This document shows positions 8,265-15,548 of a stretch of DNA of 30,169 nucleotides, piece by piece. The stretch is from DASSTY01 sp035760645 (lineage in GTDB: Bacteria; Gemmatimonadota; Gemmatimonadetes; Gemmatimonadales; GWC2-71-9), in NCBI GenBank assembly GCA_035760645.1, contig DASTSO010000137.1, positions 1-30,169 of the forward strand, read 5' to 3'. Both the position numbers and the translations under genes were made by a program. Positions within the stretch are counted from its first letter, which is position 1. Each line of letters begins with the position of its first letter. Under the pieces are notes generated by a model. That model made no database searches and had not been told where the DNA came from. It saw only the letters and a list, made by a program, of their open reading frames with translations.

Positions 8265-9017
8265 CTAGAAAATCCGGGTGAGGCCATAGGCGATCCCCGT
8301 GACGGCGCCGATATAGGGGAGCACCTTCAGGATCCCTCCACCGCTCTCCCCGACCACGAACTCGTCTCCACTCGCGAGGTTCATCTGGTCCAGCGACTGG
8401 CCCTGGTCGAGCGCCGCCTGGACCTGCTCCTTCTCGAGCACCTTCTGTCCGCCGCGCCGCACGTAGCTCTTGCGCAGATTCGCGTTGGCCTGCGGACCGC
8501 CCGCGAGCATCACGACGTCGGTGGCGCGCGCCTCGGCCGGCAGGTCGTAGAAGCCGGGCTTGCCGACGGGGCCCAGCACGGCGATGCGGATGAGCGCGAC
8601 CGCCTGCACCTCGGGCTCGCGCAGATACTTCGAGATCTGCGCCGTGACCACGCTGTCCAGCTCCGAGCGCAGCACGCCGCGCAGCGAGAACGCCGGCATC
8701 TGCGGCAGCAGGAGCGCGGGCCCCGGCCGCACCGTGAAGGTGTCGGTGAGCGCGGTGTCGCCGGTGACCTCCAGGTAGATCCGGTCGCCCGGCTGGAAGT
8801 CGCCCTGCTGCAGGCGGCGCTGCACCTCGAGGGCCACCGGGCCGTTCGCATCGGTGGCGCGGGCGCGCGCGAGGGTGGACTGCAGCTCCTGCCGCGTCGC
8901 CTCGACGCCCGGCGTCATCGGCGTCGCCGCCGCGGTGCTGCTCTGGGCGGCCGCGCCATGCGCGCACGCGGTCGTCACGAGGAGAAGAGCAACAGAAAGA
9001 AGTCGATAGCTGCGCAT
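8265..9017 (-). CDS. Wza-like polysaccharide export protein
   Basis: Outer-membrane or periplasmic polysaccharide export protein, 250 aa, forming the exit channel with the Wzc-like protein. A signal sequence occupies residues about 1-25 (LLSVALLLVTTACAHG), with a Cys at a lipobox-like position whose -3 residue is not the usual Leu, so lipoprotein status is uncertain. The Poly_export region starts at LQQGDFQPGDRIYLEVTGD. A SLBB-like domain follows with VLGPVGKPGFYDLPAEARATDVVMLAGGP, and ANLRKSYVRRGG. The C-terminus ends with a short hydrophobic segment. It is upstream of, and probably co-transcribed with, the sugar transferase. No clear Shine-Dalgarno sequence is seen before ATG 9017. A weaker sigma54-like site lies at 9174-9189. 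Confidence 0.9.
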   Translation of the reverse strand: MRSYRLLSVALLLVTTACAHGAAAQSSTAAATPMTPGVEATRQELQSTLARARATDANGPVALEVQRRLQQGDFQPGDRIYLEVTGDTALTDTFTVRPGPALLLPQMPAFSLRGVLRSELDSVVTAQISKYLREPEVQAVALIRIAVLGPVGKPGFYDLPAEARATDVVMLAGGPQANANLRKSYVRRGGQKVLEKEQVQAALDQGQSLDQMNLASGDEFVVGESGGGILKVLPYIGAVTGIAYGLTRIF

Positions 9018-9173
9018 GATCACCGCTGGTGTCGTGGTCGTGATGCGGACGCCCCGCTGGCGTCTCACCGATTCGCCTCGCTCGTTCGCCCCGCTCGCTC
9101 TGCTCGCGCGTCGAGCGCCGGCCTCGCCGATCCCGTCCGTGCGCTGCTCCCGTCCGTGCATCCCGCGGCCGCC

Positions 9174-9189
9174 GGCTTAGAGTCTGCCC
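9174..9189 (-). promoter_or_regulatory. possible sigma54-like promoter upstream of the wza-like gene
   Basis: On the minus strand the site reads GGGCAGACTCTAAGC. GG and GC have the required ten-base spacing, and GGCA of the -24 element matches, but the -12 element is AAGC instead of TTGC. A transcript would start near 9163, about 145 nt before the start codon. GG-N10-GC alone is common in such GC-rich DNA, so this is weaker than the sites at 4786 and 13625. Confidence 0.3.
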
Positions 9190-9232
9190 CACTGCGGCAG
9201 GGGAGGGCGGTGCGCTGAATCACCGAGCCGTT

Positions 9233-9436
9233 CTACTTGCGCGGCTCGGGGAAGAGCAGCCGCGCCAACAGCGGATGCGGATGCTCGCCCAGGCCGAAGC
9301 GGGCCAGGCGGCGGACGAAATTCAGCCGCTCCGCGCCGATCCCGGACAGCTCCTCGCGATCCTCCGCGCCCGGAGTCTCCGCGCGCTCGCGCGGGCGCTC
9401 CTCGTCGCGATGATCCAGAGATTGGGCAGCGGCCAT
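9233..9436 (-). CDS. possible small hypothetical protein
   Basis: An open frame of 67 residues from ATG 9436 (or 92 residues from TTG 9511). It is rich in Glu/Arg, with an amphipathic C-terminal part containing NFVRRLARFGLGEHPHPLLARLLFPE. No family is recognised and no Shine-Dalgarno sequence is seen. It points the same way as the wza-like gene and ends about 215 bp before it. The opposite strand also has an open frame of 79 codons (9275-9514) with similar plausibility, so either, or neither, may be real. Confidence 0.3.
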   Translation of the reverse strand: MAAAQSLDHRDEERPRERAETPGAEDREELSGIGAERLNFVRRLARFGLGEHPHPLLARLLFPEPRK

Positions 9437-9644
9437 GACGTGACGCGGGTGAAGGGTCCGGCCGGGGCGCTTCCCCGGCATCGAGCGGTTGCCGGAGACT
9501 CTTCCTATCAATGATCAGGCCGTCGGCGACCGCGCCGGGCAGTGCGGTGTGCCGCGGGCATCTAGAATTGTCGTAAGTCGTGATATACCAATGTGGTGGG
9601 AAGTCGCGGCGCGCCCTCGGCGGGGGCCGGCGCACGCCGGCTCA

Positions 9645-9662
9645 TGTGGTGGCGGGGCCACA
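9645..9662. promoter_or_regulatory. TGTGG-N8-CCACA dyad, candidate activator site
   Basis: A perfect dyad, TGTGG at 9645-9649 and CCACA at 9658-9662 with eight bases between. It has the same geometry as the site upstream of wzc at 13731-13748 and, with one mismatch, the site at 4872-4889. Further TGTGG half-sites surround it. Confidence 0.5.
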
Positions 9663-9815
9663 AATCGGGGTGTCGGAGTGCCACATGAACGGGCCGGCAT
9701 CGCGCTCGCCGGCGACGTCGCCGCCCTTCCGTCCGATCGACCGCCCGGGTCGCGCAGCGTGGCACGGGAGCATCCATCGCTGTGGCGCGGTGTCATCGTT
9801 TTTGTGCCTCCGCGC

Positions 9816-9830
9816 CGGGGGCGAGATTGC
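9816..9830 (+). promoter_or_regulatory. possible sigma54-like promoter of the receiver/GGDEF-like gene
   Basis: CGGGGGCGAGATTGC has GG-N10-GC spacing and a perfect TTGC -12 element, but the -24 element matches TGGCAC only at GG inside a G run. The transcript would start near 9842, about 130 nt before the ATG, with the 9645-9662 dyad some 190 bp upstream. Confidence 0.3.
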
Positions 9831-9971
9831 GATGTCCTTGTGTGGCACGGGGTTGCGGGGGGCGCGGGATGTCGCACGAGTCGTGCAATCAGCCGTTCCG
9901 CCCGATGGTTCGTCGCGCTGCTGCGCCGGTTCCCTGTGTCGGTGCACGTTACTACCCATCCCAGCGAGAGC

Positions 9972-10988
9972 ATGGCCGACCGAGACAAGACATCGCGTCC
10001 TCCGCTCGTCCTGATCGCCAACGACCAGGAGTGGTCGGCGCGCTCGCTGGAAAGCATCCTGGGACCCAACGGCTACGCCGTCGTCCGGGCCTACACCGGC
10101 CAGCAGGCGCTCGAGCGTGCGCGCGCCGCGCAGCCCGACCTCATCATCCTCGATGCGCAGATGCCGGACATGCACGGCTTCGACGTCTGCCGCGCGCTGC
10201 GCAGCGATCCGCGCTTCAGCGCCACGACGCCGATCGTCATCACGACGGCGGGCCCGTCGGGGCGCGCGCAGCGCCTCGAGGCGTATCGCGCCGGGGCCTG
10301 GGAGTTCCTGGGTCAGCCGCTCGACGGCGAGGCGCTGCTGCTCAAGCTGCGCACCTTCGTGCAGTCGAAGCTCGAGGTCGATCGCATGCGCGACGAGAGC
10401 CTGCTCGACCAGGCGACCGGGCTCTACAACATGCGCGGCCTCGCGCGGCGCGCCCGCGAGATCGGCTCCGAGGCCTTCCGTCGCCACGAGGCGCTCGCCT
10501 GCGTCGTCTTCTCGCCCGAGGGCGAGGACGAGCCGGGCAGCCCGCTCGGCGCTTCCGCGGTCGCGGGTGCCGCGTCGCACGCCGGCGCCGACGGCGACGG
10601 CGCCGGCGCGGAGGGCCCGAGCGAGGTGGCCGAGCGGCTCGCCGAGCGCGTGGGACAGCTCTGCCGCAAGGCGGGGCGGTCGTCCGACGCCATCGGCCGC
10701 CTCGGTCCCGGGGAATTCGCCGTCATCGCCCCGGCCACGGGCCCCGATGGGGCGGTGCGCCTGGTCGAGCGGCTCAGCGACTCGCTCGAGGCGACGCCGA
10801 TCCCGGTGCGCGGCGGCGACCGCCACGTGCGCATCCGCGCCGGCTACTGCGCGGTGCCCGACTTCGCCGAGTCGCCGGTGGATGCCATCGAGCTGCTGCT
10901 GCGCGCCACCACCGCGCTGCGCGACCTGCGCCGCAGCGGCTCGAGCGAGCGGATCCGCGCGTTCGAGCAGGCCCCGTTCGTGGGCTAG
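9972..10988 (+). CDS. receiver domain fused to a degenerate GGDEF domain
   Basis: A 338-aa cytoplasmic signalling protein. Residues about 11-130 are a response-regulator receiver: the acidic pair is Asn17-Asp18, the phosphoacceptor Asp61 lies in LIILDAQMPDMHG, but the conserved Lys is Gln115 (EFLGQPLD). Residues about 143-320 are a GGDEF-type fold starting DQATGLYNMRGL, but the active-site loop is GPGEF (245-249) instead of GG(D/E)EF, so cyclase activity is not expected. An Ala/Gly/Asp-rich insertion lies at about 185-215. No Shine-Dalgarno sequence is clear at ATG 9972. Lying between the wza-like and wzc-like genes, it may be a c-di-GMP-independent adaptor for EPS control; that role is inference. 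Confidence 0.85.
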   Translation: MADRDKTSRPPLVLIANDQEWSARSLESILGPNGYAVVRAYTGQQALERARAAQPDLIILDAQMPDMHGFDVCRALRSDPRFSATTPIVITTAGPSGRAQRLEAYRAGAWEFLGQPLDGEALLLKLRTFVQSKLEVDRMRDESLLDQATGLYNMRGLARRAREIGSEAFRRHEALACVVFSPEGEDEPGSPLGASAVAGAASHAGADGDGAGAEGPSEVAERLAERVGQLCRKAGRSSDAIGRLGPGEFAVIAPATGPDGAVRLVERLSDSLEATPIPVRGGDRHVRIRAGYCAVPDFAESPVDAIELLLRATTALRDLRRSGSSERIRAFEQAPFVG

Positions 10989-10989
10989 C

Positions 10990-11017
10990 GGGCGGTCTCG
11001 GGCGGTCGCAGGCGGTC
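10990..11017. repeat. left array of 8-bp GGGCGGTC units
   Basis: Three copies of GGGCGGTC (10990-10997, 11000-11007 and a one-base variant at 11010-11017) follow the TAG stop directly. They are the reverse complement of the tandem array at 11099-11130. Including the stop codons, 10982-10997 and 11124-11139 are a perfect 16-bp inverted repeat. Confidence 0.8.
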
Positions 11018-11035
11018 AGAAGTCTCCGCCCCTAA

Positions 11036-11076
11036 AAAAACCCTCCGGTGCTCGACTCGAGCACCGGAGGGTTTTT
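11036..11076. terminator. bidirectional intrinsic terminator
   Basis: Perfect 20-bp arms (11036-11055 and 11057-11076) around a single central base, ending in A5 on one side and T5 on the other. It is thus a full rho-independent terminator on both strands, serving the receiver/GGDEF-like gene (ends 10988) and the wzc-like gene (ends 11132). Confidence 0.93.
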
Positions 11077-11098
11077 CTTGCCGAGCGACGATTCGCGC

Positions 11099-11130
11099 GA
11101 CCGCCCGACCGCCCGACCGCCCGACCGCCC
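11099..11130. repeat. tandem array of four perfect GACCGCCC units
   Basis: Four uninterrupted 8-bp copies end one base before the stop codon of the wzc-like gene. The unit is the exact complement of the array at 10990-11017 across the terminator. Confidence 0.9.
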
Positions 11131-11131
11131 G

Positions 11132-13543
11132 CTAGCCCCGCTTCCCGCTCGTCGCCGCGAGCTGGGGCGCGTCCTCCTCCTCGTCGAGGGCGTAGCCGTA
11201 AATGTAGGAGTAGTACTTGTAGACGCCGTCGGCGCGGATGTCGTTGAGCACGGCGCCGAGGACGCGCACCGGGAGGCGGTCGACCAGCTTGAGCTTCTCC
11301 TCGGCCATCTGGCGGTCGGAGGCGCCCGAGCGGAGGACCAGCAGGAGGTTGCCCGTCGTCGTGCTGAGGACGAACGGGTCGATGCCGGCGCCGAGCGGCG
11401 GGCTGTCGACGATGACCACGTTGAAGCGGGTCTTCAGTGTGGCCATGAGGTCGCGCATCGCGCTGGAGCCGAGGAGCTCGGGGCCGTGCTGGTGGCGCGT
11501 CCCGCAGGGGACCATCGACAGGTTCTTGTGCGTCGTGGGCCGGAGCACCTGCTCGAGCGTCGCCTGGCCCATCAGCAGGTCGAGGAGGCCCGGCCGCCGG
11601 TCGGTGTTGAACATCCGGTGCAGCTCGCCGCGGCGGATGTCGCCGTCGACGAGCACCGTCCGATAGCCGGCCTCGGCGAAGGAGAGCGCGAGGTTGGAGG
11701 CGATGAGCGACTTGCCGTCGCCCGCGCCGGGGCTCGAGATGGTGACCAGCACCGGCCCCGCCGCGCCGTAGGAGTGCGCGAGGTTCATGCGCACGGTGCG
11801 GAACGCCTCCACCACCTGGGCTGCCTCTTCGGCGTCGCGCTCGCCGGGCCGCACGTTCTTGATCGCCGGGATCGCGCCGAGGATGCTGAGGCCGAGCTCA
11901 CGCGTGACCTGGTCGGGATAGCGGAAGCGCTTGTCGAGCTGGTCGAGCAGGATCGCGAGCCCGAAGGCGAGGCCGACGCTGGCCAGGAAGGCCATCAGGA
12001 TGATGCGCGGCGCGCTGTTGCTGCTCGGCGTCTCGGGCACGCTCGCGCGGTCGACGATGCTCACGTCGGGCAGCGCGCTGGCCTCCTCGAGCTGGGCCTG
12101 CAGCTGGCGGGCGGCCACCTGGGCGTAGAGTCCGGCGAGGTTCTCGACGTTGCGCGCCAGGCGCGCCTCCTCGATCGTGCGGCCCGGCATCGCCTGGAGG
12201 TCGCGCGCCTGGTCGCGGATCCGCCCGGCGATGTCCCGCTCCTGGTCGCGCAGCGTGGAGACGAGCGCGCTGGCGTAGGACGGGATCGTCTGGCTGCGGA
12301 TCGTCCGGATCCGGTCCTGGATGTCCTGCACCTGCCTGGCCGAGTCGGTGTACTTGAGCCGCGCCGTGCGCAGGTCGGCCTCGGCCTTCGACAGCTCGGT
12401 GAGCGTCGCCTGGAGGTCGGGCGAGCGCTGCACGGCCGGGATCTGGGCGAAGGCGTCCACCGCGAGCTGGCCGCTGCGCAGCTTGCCGAGGGAGCCCTCG
12501 AGCGCCTCCCGGTCGTGCCGGATGTCCTCGAGCTGGTACTTGTCCTGGAAGAAGCGTCCCGTCGCCGTGGGCGTCGTCTGCTGCAGGCCGGCGACGATCG
12601 GGGTGTTGGCTTCGTTCGGCTGGGTGATGGTCTTCGCCCGGTAGCTCTCGAGCGCCGCCTCGGCGTCCTTCAGCTTCTGGTTGGTGCTGGCGAGCTGCTC
12701 GTTGAGCACCTTCGCCGTCTCGGTGAGCTTCTGCTTCTTCAGCGCCGCCGCCTGGGTGACGAACTCGTCGAGCAGCGCGTTCAGCGTCCCGGCGGTGCGC
12801 ACCGGGTTCGACCCGGTCATGAGAACCTGCAGGAAGTTGGCGTCGTCGCCCATGAGGGGCGTGATGCTGCCCTTGAGCTGGTTCGACGCGTCGCGCGGCG
12901 GCATCACCCGGAACTTGATGGAGCGGTCCCGGCCGAGGGAGCCGGCGGGCGGGAGCCACTGGAAGCCGGCGCGCGCGCCGATCGGCCCGCCGACGGCGCC
13001 CTGCTCGACGACGCGGCCATCGTCGGTCTTGAGCACGTACCGGCGCCCCGCGTCGTCCACCGAGAGCACGTAGGCCCCGGGCTGGAACATCCGGGCGAGG
13101 TTGAACGTGTGGAACGCCGTCGAGTCCTTCGGCGAGTCGTACTGGAGGTAGAGCCGCTCCTTCTGGACCACCGCATCGAGGATGGCGTAGGTCGAAAGGA
13201 GCTGCACCCAGGCGTTGCTCGGCAGCACCGCCTCGGGGCGCATCGGCCCGGAGCCCTTGGTCTCGGGCTGGATGAAGAGGGTGGCCTGCACCTGGTACTC
13301 CGGCTTCACGAAGCGGGTGGCCAGGATGCCGAGACCGGTGCCGACGAGGATGATCAGCAGAATCATCCACTTGTAGCGCTTGACGGCGGCAATGTAGCGG
13401 CCCCACTGGACGCCGCCTTCCTCCGGCGCCACCGGATAGGCCGCCGGGTGCATCGGCGCCGCCTCCTCGGGCAACTGGGGGAGGGGGGCGCTCGCCGGCT
13501 GCAGGGCTTCGCCCGGGGCGGGGGGGATGAGGTTACCGGCCAT
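11132..13543 (-). CDS. Wzc-like polysaccharide co-polymerase with BY-kinase domain
   Basis: Inner-membrane chain-length regulator and bacterial tyrosine kinase, 803 aa, which with the Wza-like protein would form the EPS export complex. A Pro/Ala-rich cytosolic head precedes TM1 (about 59-77). A large periplasmic Wzz-type domain with coiled-coil-prone segments (about 262-300 and 380-490) follows, then TM2 (about 513-533). The kinase domain has Walker A SPGAGDGKS (604-612), Walker A' VLVDGDIRR (630-638) and Walker B VVIVDSPP (709-716). A tyrosine cluster lies near the C-terminus (Tyr775, 777, 778, 780, 782, 784), as expected for autophosphorylation. ATG 13543 has GGAG 9 nt upstream. A sigma54-like promoter with a perfect TTGC box lies about 80 bp upstream. 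Confidence 0.95.
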   Translation of the reverse strand: MAGNLIPPAPGEALQPASAPLPQLPEEAAPMHPAAYPVAPEEGGVQWGRYIAAVKRYKWMILLIILVGTGLGILATRFVKPEYQVQATLFIQPETKGSGPMRPEAVLPSNAWVQLLSTYAILDAVVQKERLYLQYDSPKDSTAFHTFNLARMFQPGAYVLSVDDAGRRYVLKTDDGRVVEQGAVGGPIGARAGFQWLPPAGSLGRDRSIKFRVMPPRDASNQLKGSITPLMGDDANFLQVLMTGSNPVRTAGTLNALLDEFVTQAAALKKQKLTETAKVLNEQLASTNQKLKDAEAALESYRAKTITQPNEANTPIVAGLQQTTPTATGRFFQDKYQLEDIRHDREALEGSLGKLRSGQLAVDAFAQIPAVQRSPDLQATLTELSKAEADLRTARLKYTDSARQVQDIQDRIRTIRSQTIPSYASALVSTLRDQERDIAGRIRDQARDLQAMPGRTIEEARLARNVENLAGLYAQVAARQLQAQLEEASALPDVSIVDRASVPETPSSNSAPRIILMAFLASVGLAFGLAILLDQLDKRFRYPDQVTRELGLSILGAIPAIKNVRPGERDAEEAAQVVEAFRTVRMNLAHSYGAAGPVLVTISSPGAGDGKSLIASNLALSFAEAGYRTVLVDGDIRRGELHRMFNTDRRPGLLDLLMGQATLEQVLRPTTHKNLSMVPCGTRHQHGPELLGSSAMRDLMATLKTRFNVVIVDSPPLGAGIDPFVLSTTTGNLLLVLRSGASDRQMAEEKLKLVDRLPVRVLGAVLNDIRADGVYKYYSYIYGYALDEEEDAPQLAATSGKRG

Positions 13544-13624
13544 ATACGCTCGCTCCAGGGGGATTGTCCGGCCGCCGCGGCCGACGTTTCGGGAAACACC
13601 CGACACCTGCCGCGGCCGCCTGAC

Positions 13625-13639
13625 GCAAACTAAGTACCG
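13625..13639 (-). promoter_or_regulatory. sigma54-like promoter of the wzc-like gene
   Basis: The minus strand reads CGGTACTTAGTTTGC: GG-N10-GC spacing is exact, the -12 TTGC is perfect, and the -24 element matches TGGCAC at GG and AC. The predicted start near 13613 leaves a leader of about 70 nt before ATG 13543. An NtrC-type activator gene is directly divergent and a dyad lies about 125 bp upstream. Confidence 0.62.
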
Positions 13640-13730
13640 CAGTCTGCGGGGGCGGCGCTGTGTCGAGCGCCATGTTCAGGCCGCGATTGCGGGCACGAGC
13701 CGCGTGGGGAATCTGGCGTCGGCGGGCTTT

Positions 13731-13748
13731 TGTGGTATCTTGGCCACA
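13731..13748. promoter_or_regulatory. TGTGG-N8-CCACA dyad, candidate enhancer (UAS)
   Basis: A perfect dyad in the divergent region; its centre is about 125 bp upstream of the predicted sigma54 start of wzc, a normal distance for an NtrC-family enhancer site. An identical dyad is at 9645-9662. The plus strand also has an extended -10-like TGGTATCTT across its left part, so binding could affect transcription of the regulator gene itself. Confidence 0.55.
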
Positions 13749-14009
13749 GCTTTGTAGGCCGGCCGTGGCAATCCAGCCCGTTCTGTAAGCAACCTCACGG
13801 TCTCGTCTGCCCAGTTGTAGAGCTCGGGACCGCCTGTCGGGCCGGTCAGCCGGTTGCGCCGGCCCTCGGCGCCGGAGGCGGCGGCTGGAGGGCTCGAACG
13901 GCCGCGCCGGGCCCGGGATTCGCATCTGCCCGCTGCTCGGGGCTGCCGCCCGACTCCGGCAGGCAGCACCGCCGTCCGCTTTCGACCAGTTCCCCGTAGA
14001 GGAGTAGTC

Positions 14010-15548
14010 ATGGGTACTTCCATGGCCTTCACGTCCGCCCGTTCCGACGGTCCCGCCGGGGCCGAAAGCGGCGCCCGCGACCCGCTGAGCATTCCGGCGG
14101 AGGTCAAGGCGAGCATCCGGGTGCTCGTCATCGACGACGAGCGCACCCTGCGCGAGAGCTGCGCGAGCGTGCTGCAGATGGACGGCTTCAACGTGACCGT
14201 CGTCGGCCGGGGCGAGGAGGCGCTCGACACGGTCAAGCGGCGCAAGTTCGACATCATCCTGGTCGACCTGTACATGTCGCAGGTCTCGGGGCTCGACATC
14301 CTGCGGGCGGCGCTCGAGGCCTACAAGGACACGATCGTCGTCGTCATGACGGGCAATCCGAGCGTGACGAGCAGCATCGAGGCGCTGCGGGCCGGCGCCT
14401 GGGACTACCTGCCGAAGCCGTTCAGCGCCACCCACCTCCAGGTGCTCATCGGGCGCGCGAGCCACGCCGTGATGGTGGCGCGCGAGGCGCAGGACCTCCG
14501 CCTGCAGCTCATGAAGCAGACGGGGCACAGCGACAAGATCGCCCTGATCGGCATCTCGCCGCTCTTCCGCAAGGCGGTGGACCTGGCGCGCAAGGTGGCG
14601 GGCACCGACGCCTCCGTGTTCATCAGCGGCGAGAGCGGCACGGGCAAGGAGGTCATCGCCCAGTTCATCCACCAGAACAGCCGGCGGGCGACCAAGACGC
14701 TGGTGCCGATCAACTGCGCCGCGCTCCCCGAGGGGCTGCTCGAGAGCGAGCTCTTCGGCCACCGCAAGGGCGCCTTCACCGGCGCCGACCGCGACAAGCC
14801 GGGCCTGCTCGAGACCGCGAACGGCGGCACGCTCTTCCTCGACGAGCTCACCGAGATGACCATGCCGCTGCAGGCCAAGCTGCTGCGGGTCATCCAGGAC
14901 GGCGTGGTGCGGCGCGTGGGCAGCGAGACGCAGGACGCGGTGGTCGACGTGCGCTTCATCTCGGCCACCAACCGCGACCCGCAGGGCGCGGTGGAGCAGG
15001 GGGTGCTCCGCAGCGACCTCTTCTACCGGCTGCGCGTGGTGCCGATCCAACTCCCGCCGCTGCGGAAGCGGCCCGAGGACATCCCGCTCCTGGCCAACCA
15101 CTTCCTCACCCACTACTGGCTGCGCCACCGCCAGATGGGCGACCGGGTGCCGCGCCTCAGCGACGCCAGCATCGCCTTCTTGCGCTCGCGCCCGTGGCGA
15201 GGCAACGTTCGAGAGCTGCAGAACGTCATCGAGCACGTCGCCGTGCTCGCCGAGCCCGACCAGACGATCCAGCCCAACGACATCCCGATCTACGAGGACG
15301 TCGCCGAGTGGCCGACCGAGACCGGCGTGACCGGCGTGACCGCCGGCGTCATGGAGGAGGCGTATCACTCGGCCAAGGACCGCGTGATCGCGCAGTTCGA
15401 GAAGGAATACCTGGCGCGCCTCGTCAGCCGGGCGGGCGGCAACATGTCCAAGGCCGCGCGGCTCGCCAGCATCGACCGGACGACCCTCTACCGGCTCATG
15501 GACAAGCATGAATTCCAGCGCGACGAGTCGGCCGGATCGCTCGAGTGA
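14010..15548 (+). CDS. NtrC-family sigma54-dependent response regulator
   Basis: Three-domain transcription activator, 512 aa. The receiver (about 36-150) has Asp42/Asp43, phosphoacceptor Asp86 and Lys136 in PKPF, so it should be phosphorylatable. The AAA+ domain (about 175-405) has Walker A GESGTGKE (207-214), the sigma54-contacting GAFTGA loop (254-259), Walker B TLFLDE (274-279) and the RPWRGNVREL segment. A Fis-type helix-turn-helix (about 478-500, SKAARLASIDRTTLYRLM) binds DNA. ATG 14010 has GGAG 5 nt upstream. The next gene, a histidine kinase, overlaps by GTGA at 15545-15548, so they form a two-component pair. Sigma54-like promoters and dyads beside the EPS genes suggest it controls them; that is inference. 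Confidence 0.95.
   Translation: MGTSMAFTSARSDGPAGAESGARDPLSIPAEVKASIRVLVIDDERTLRESCASVLQMDGFNVTVVGRGEEALDTVKRRKFDIILVDLYMSQVSGLDILRAALEAYKDTIVVVMTGNPSVTSSIEALRAGAWDYLPKPFSATHLQVLIGRASHAVMVAREAQDLRLQLMKQTGHSDKIALIGISPLFRKAVDLARKVAGTDASVFISGESGTGKEVIAQFIHQNSRRATKTLVPINCAALPEGLLESELFGHRKGAFTGADRDKPGLLETANGGTLFLDELTEMTMPLQAKLLRVIQDGVVRRVGSETQDAVVDVRFISATNRDPQGAVEQGVLRSDLFYRLRVVPIQLPPLRKRPEDIPLLANHFLTHYWLRHRQMGDRVPRLSDASIAFLRSRPWRGNVRELQNVIEHVAVLAEPDQTIQPNDIPIYEDVAEWPTETGVTGVTAGVMEEAYHSAKDRVIAQFEKEYLARLVSRAGGNMSKAARLASIDRTTLYRLMDKHEFQRDESAGSLE

Larger units (their letters stand above)
9437..9971. other. 535-bp intergenic region with a cluster of TGTGG/CCACA motifs
   Basis: I see no convincing gene here. 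The region holds an AT-richer patch around 9563-9592 with TGATATACC (an extended -10-like sequence at 9581-9589), the dyad at 9645-9662, and single TGTGG or CCACA motifs at 9592-9596, 9681-9685, 9781-9785 and 9841-9845. It also has a weak sigma54-like match at 9816-9830 and a perfect short palindrome (GCACGA-G-TCGTGC) at 9874-9886. It looks like a regulatory region for the plus-strand gene at 9972. Confidence 0.6.
13544..14009. other. 466-bp divergent regulatory region between wzc-like and ntrC-like genes
   Basis: No gene is supported. It contains the minus-strand sigma54-like promoter at 13625-13639, a palindrome (CCGCAG-T-CTGCGG) at 13637-13649 overlapping its -24 box, and the TGTGG-N8-CCACA dyad at 13731-13748. 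It also holds a plus-strand extended -10-like TGGTATCTT at 13733-13741 and the Shine-Dalgarno sequence at 14001-14004. The 250 bp before the plus-strand gene are otherwise featureless. Confidence 0.6.

Noticed and set aside
9275..9514. 79-codon plus-strand frame opposite the possible small minus-strand gene
   Set aside because: It has no ribosome-binding site or recognisable domain. It cannot be excluded, but there is no more support than for the minus-strand frame.
9843..9856. TGGCAC and TTGC of a textbook sigma54 promoter upstream of the receiver/GGDEF-like gene
   Set aside because: The two boxes are perfect but only four bases apart (GG-N9-GC). Sigma54 holoenzyme is strict about the N10 spacing, so I did not list it as a promoter.
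13741..13755. Plus-strand TGGC-N7-TTGT as a sigma54 promoter of the NtrC-like gene
   Set aside because: The nearly invariant GC at -12 is GT, and the site overlaps the better-supported dyad; a TGGTATCTT extended -10 is as good an explanation.
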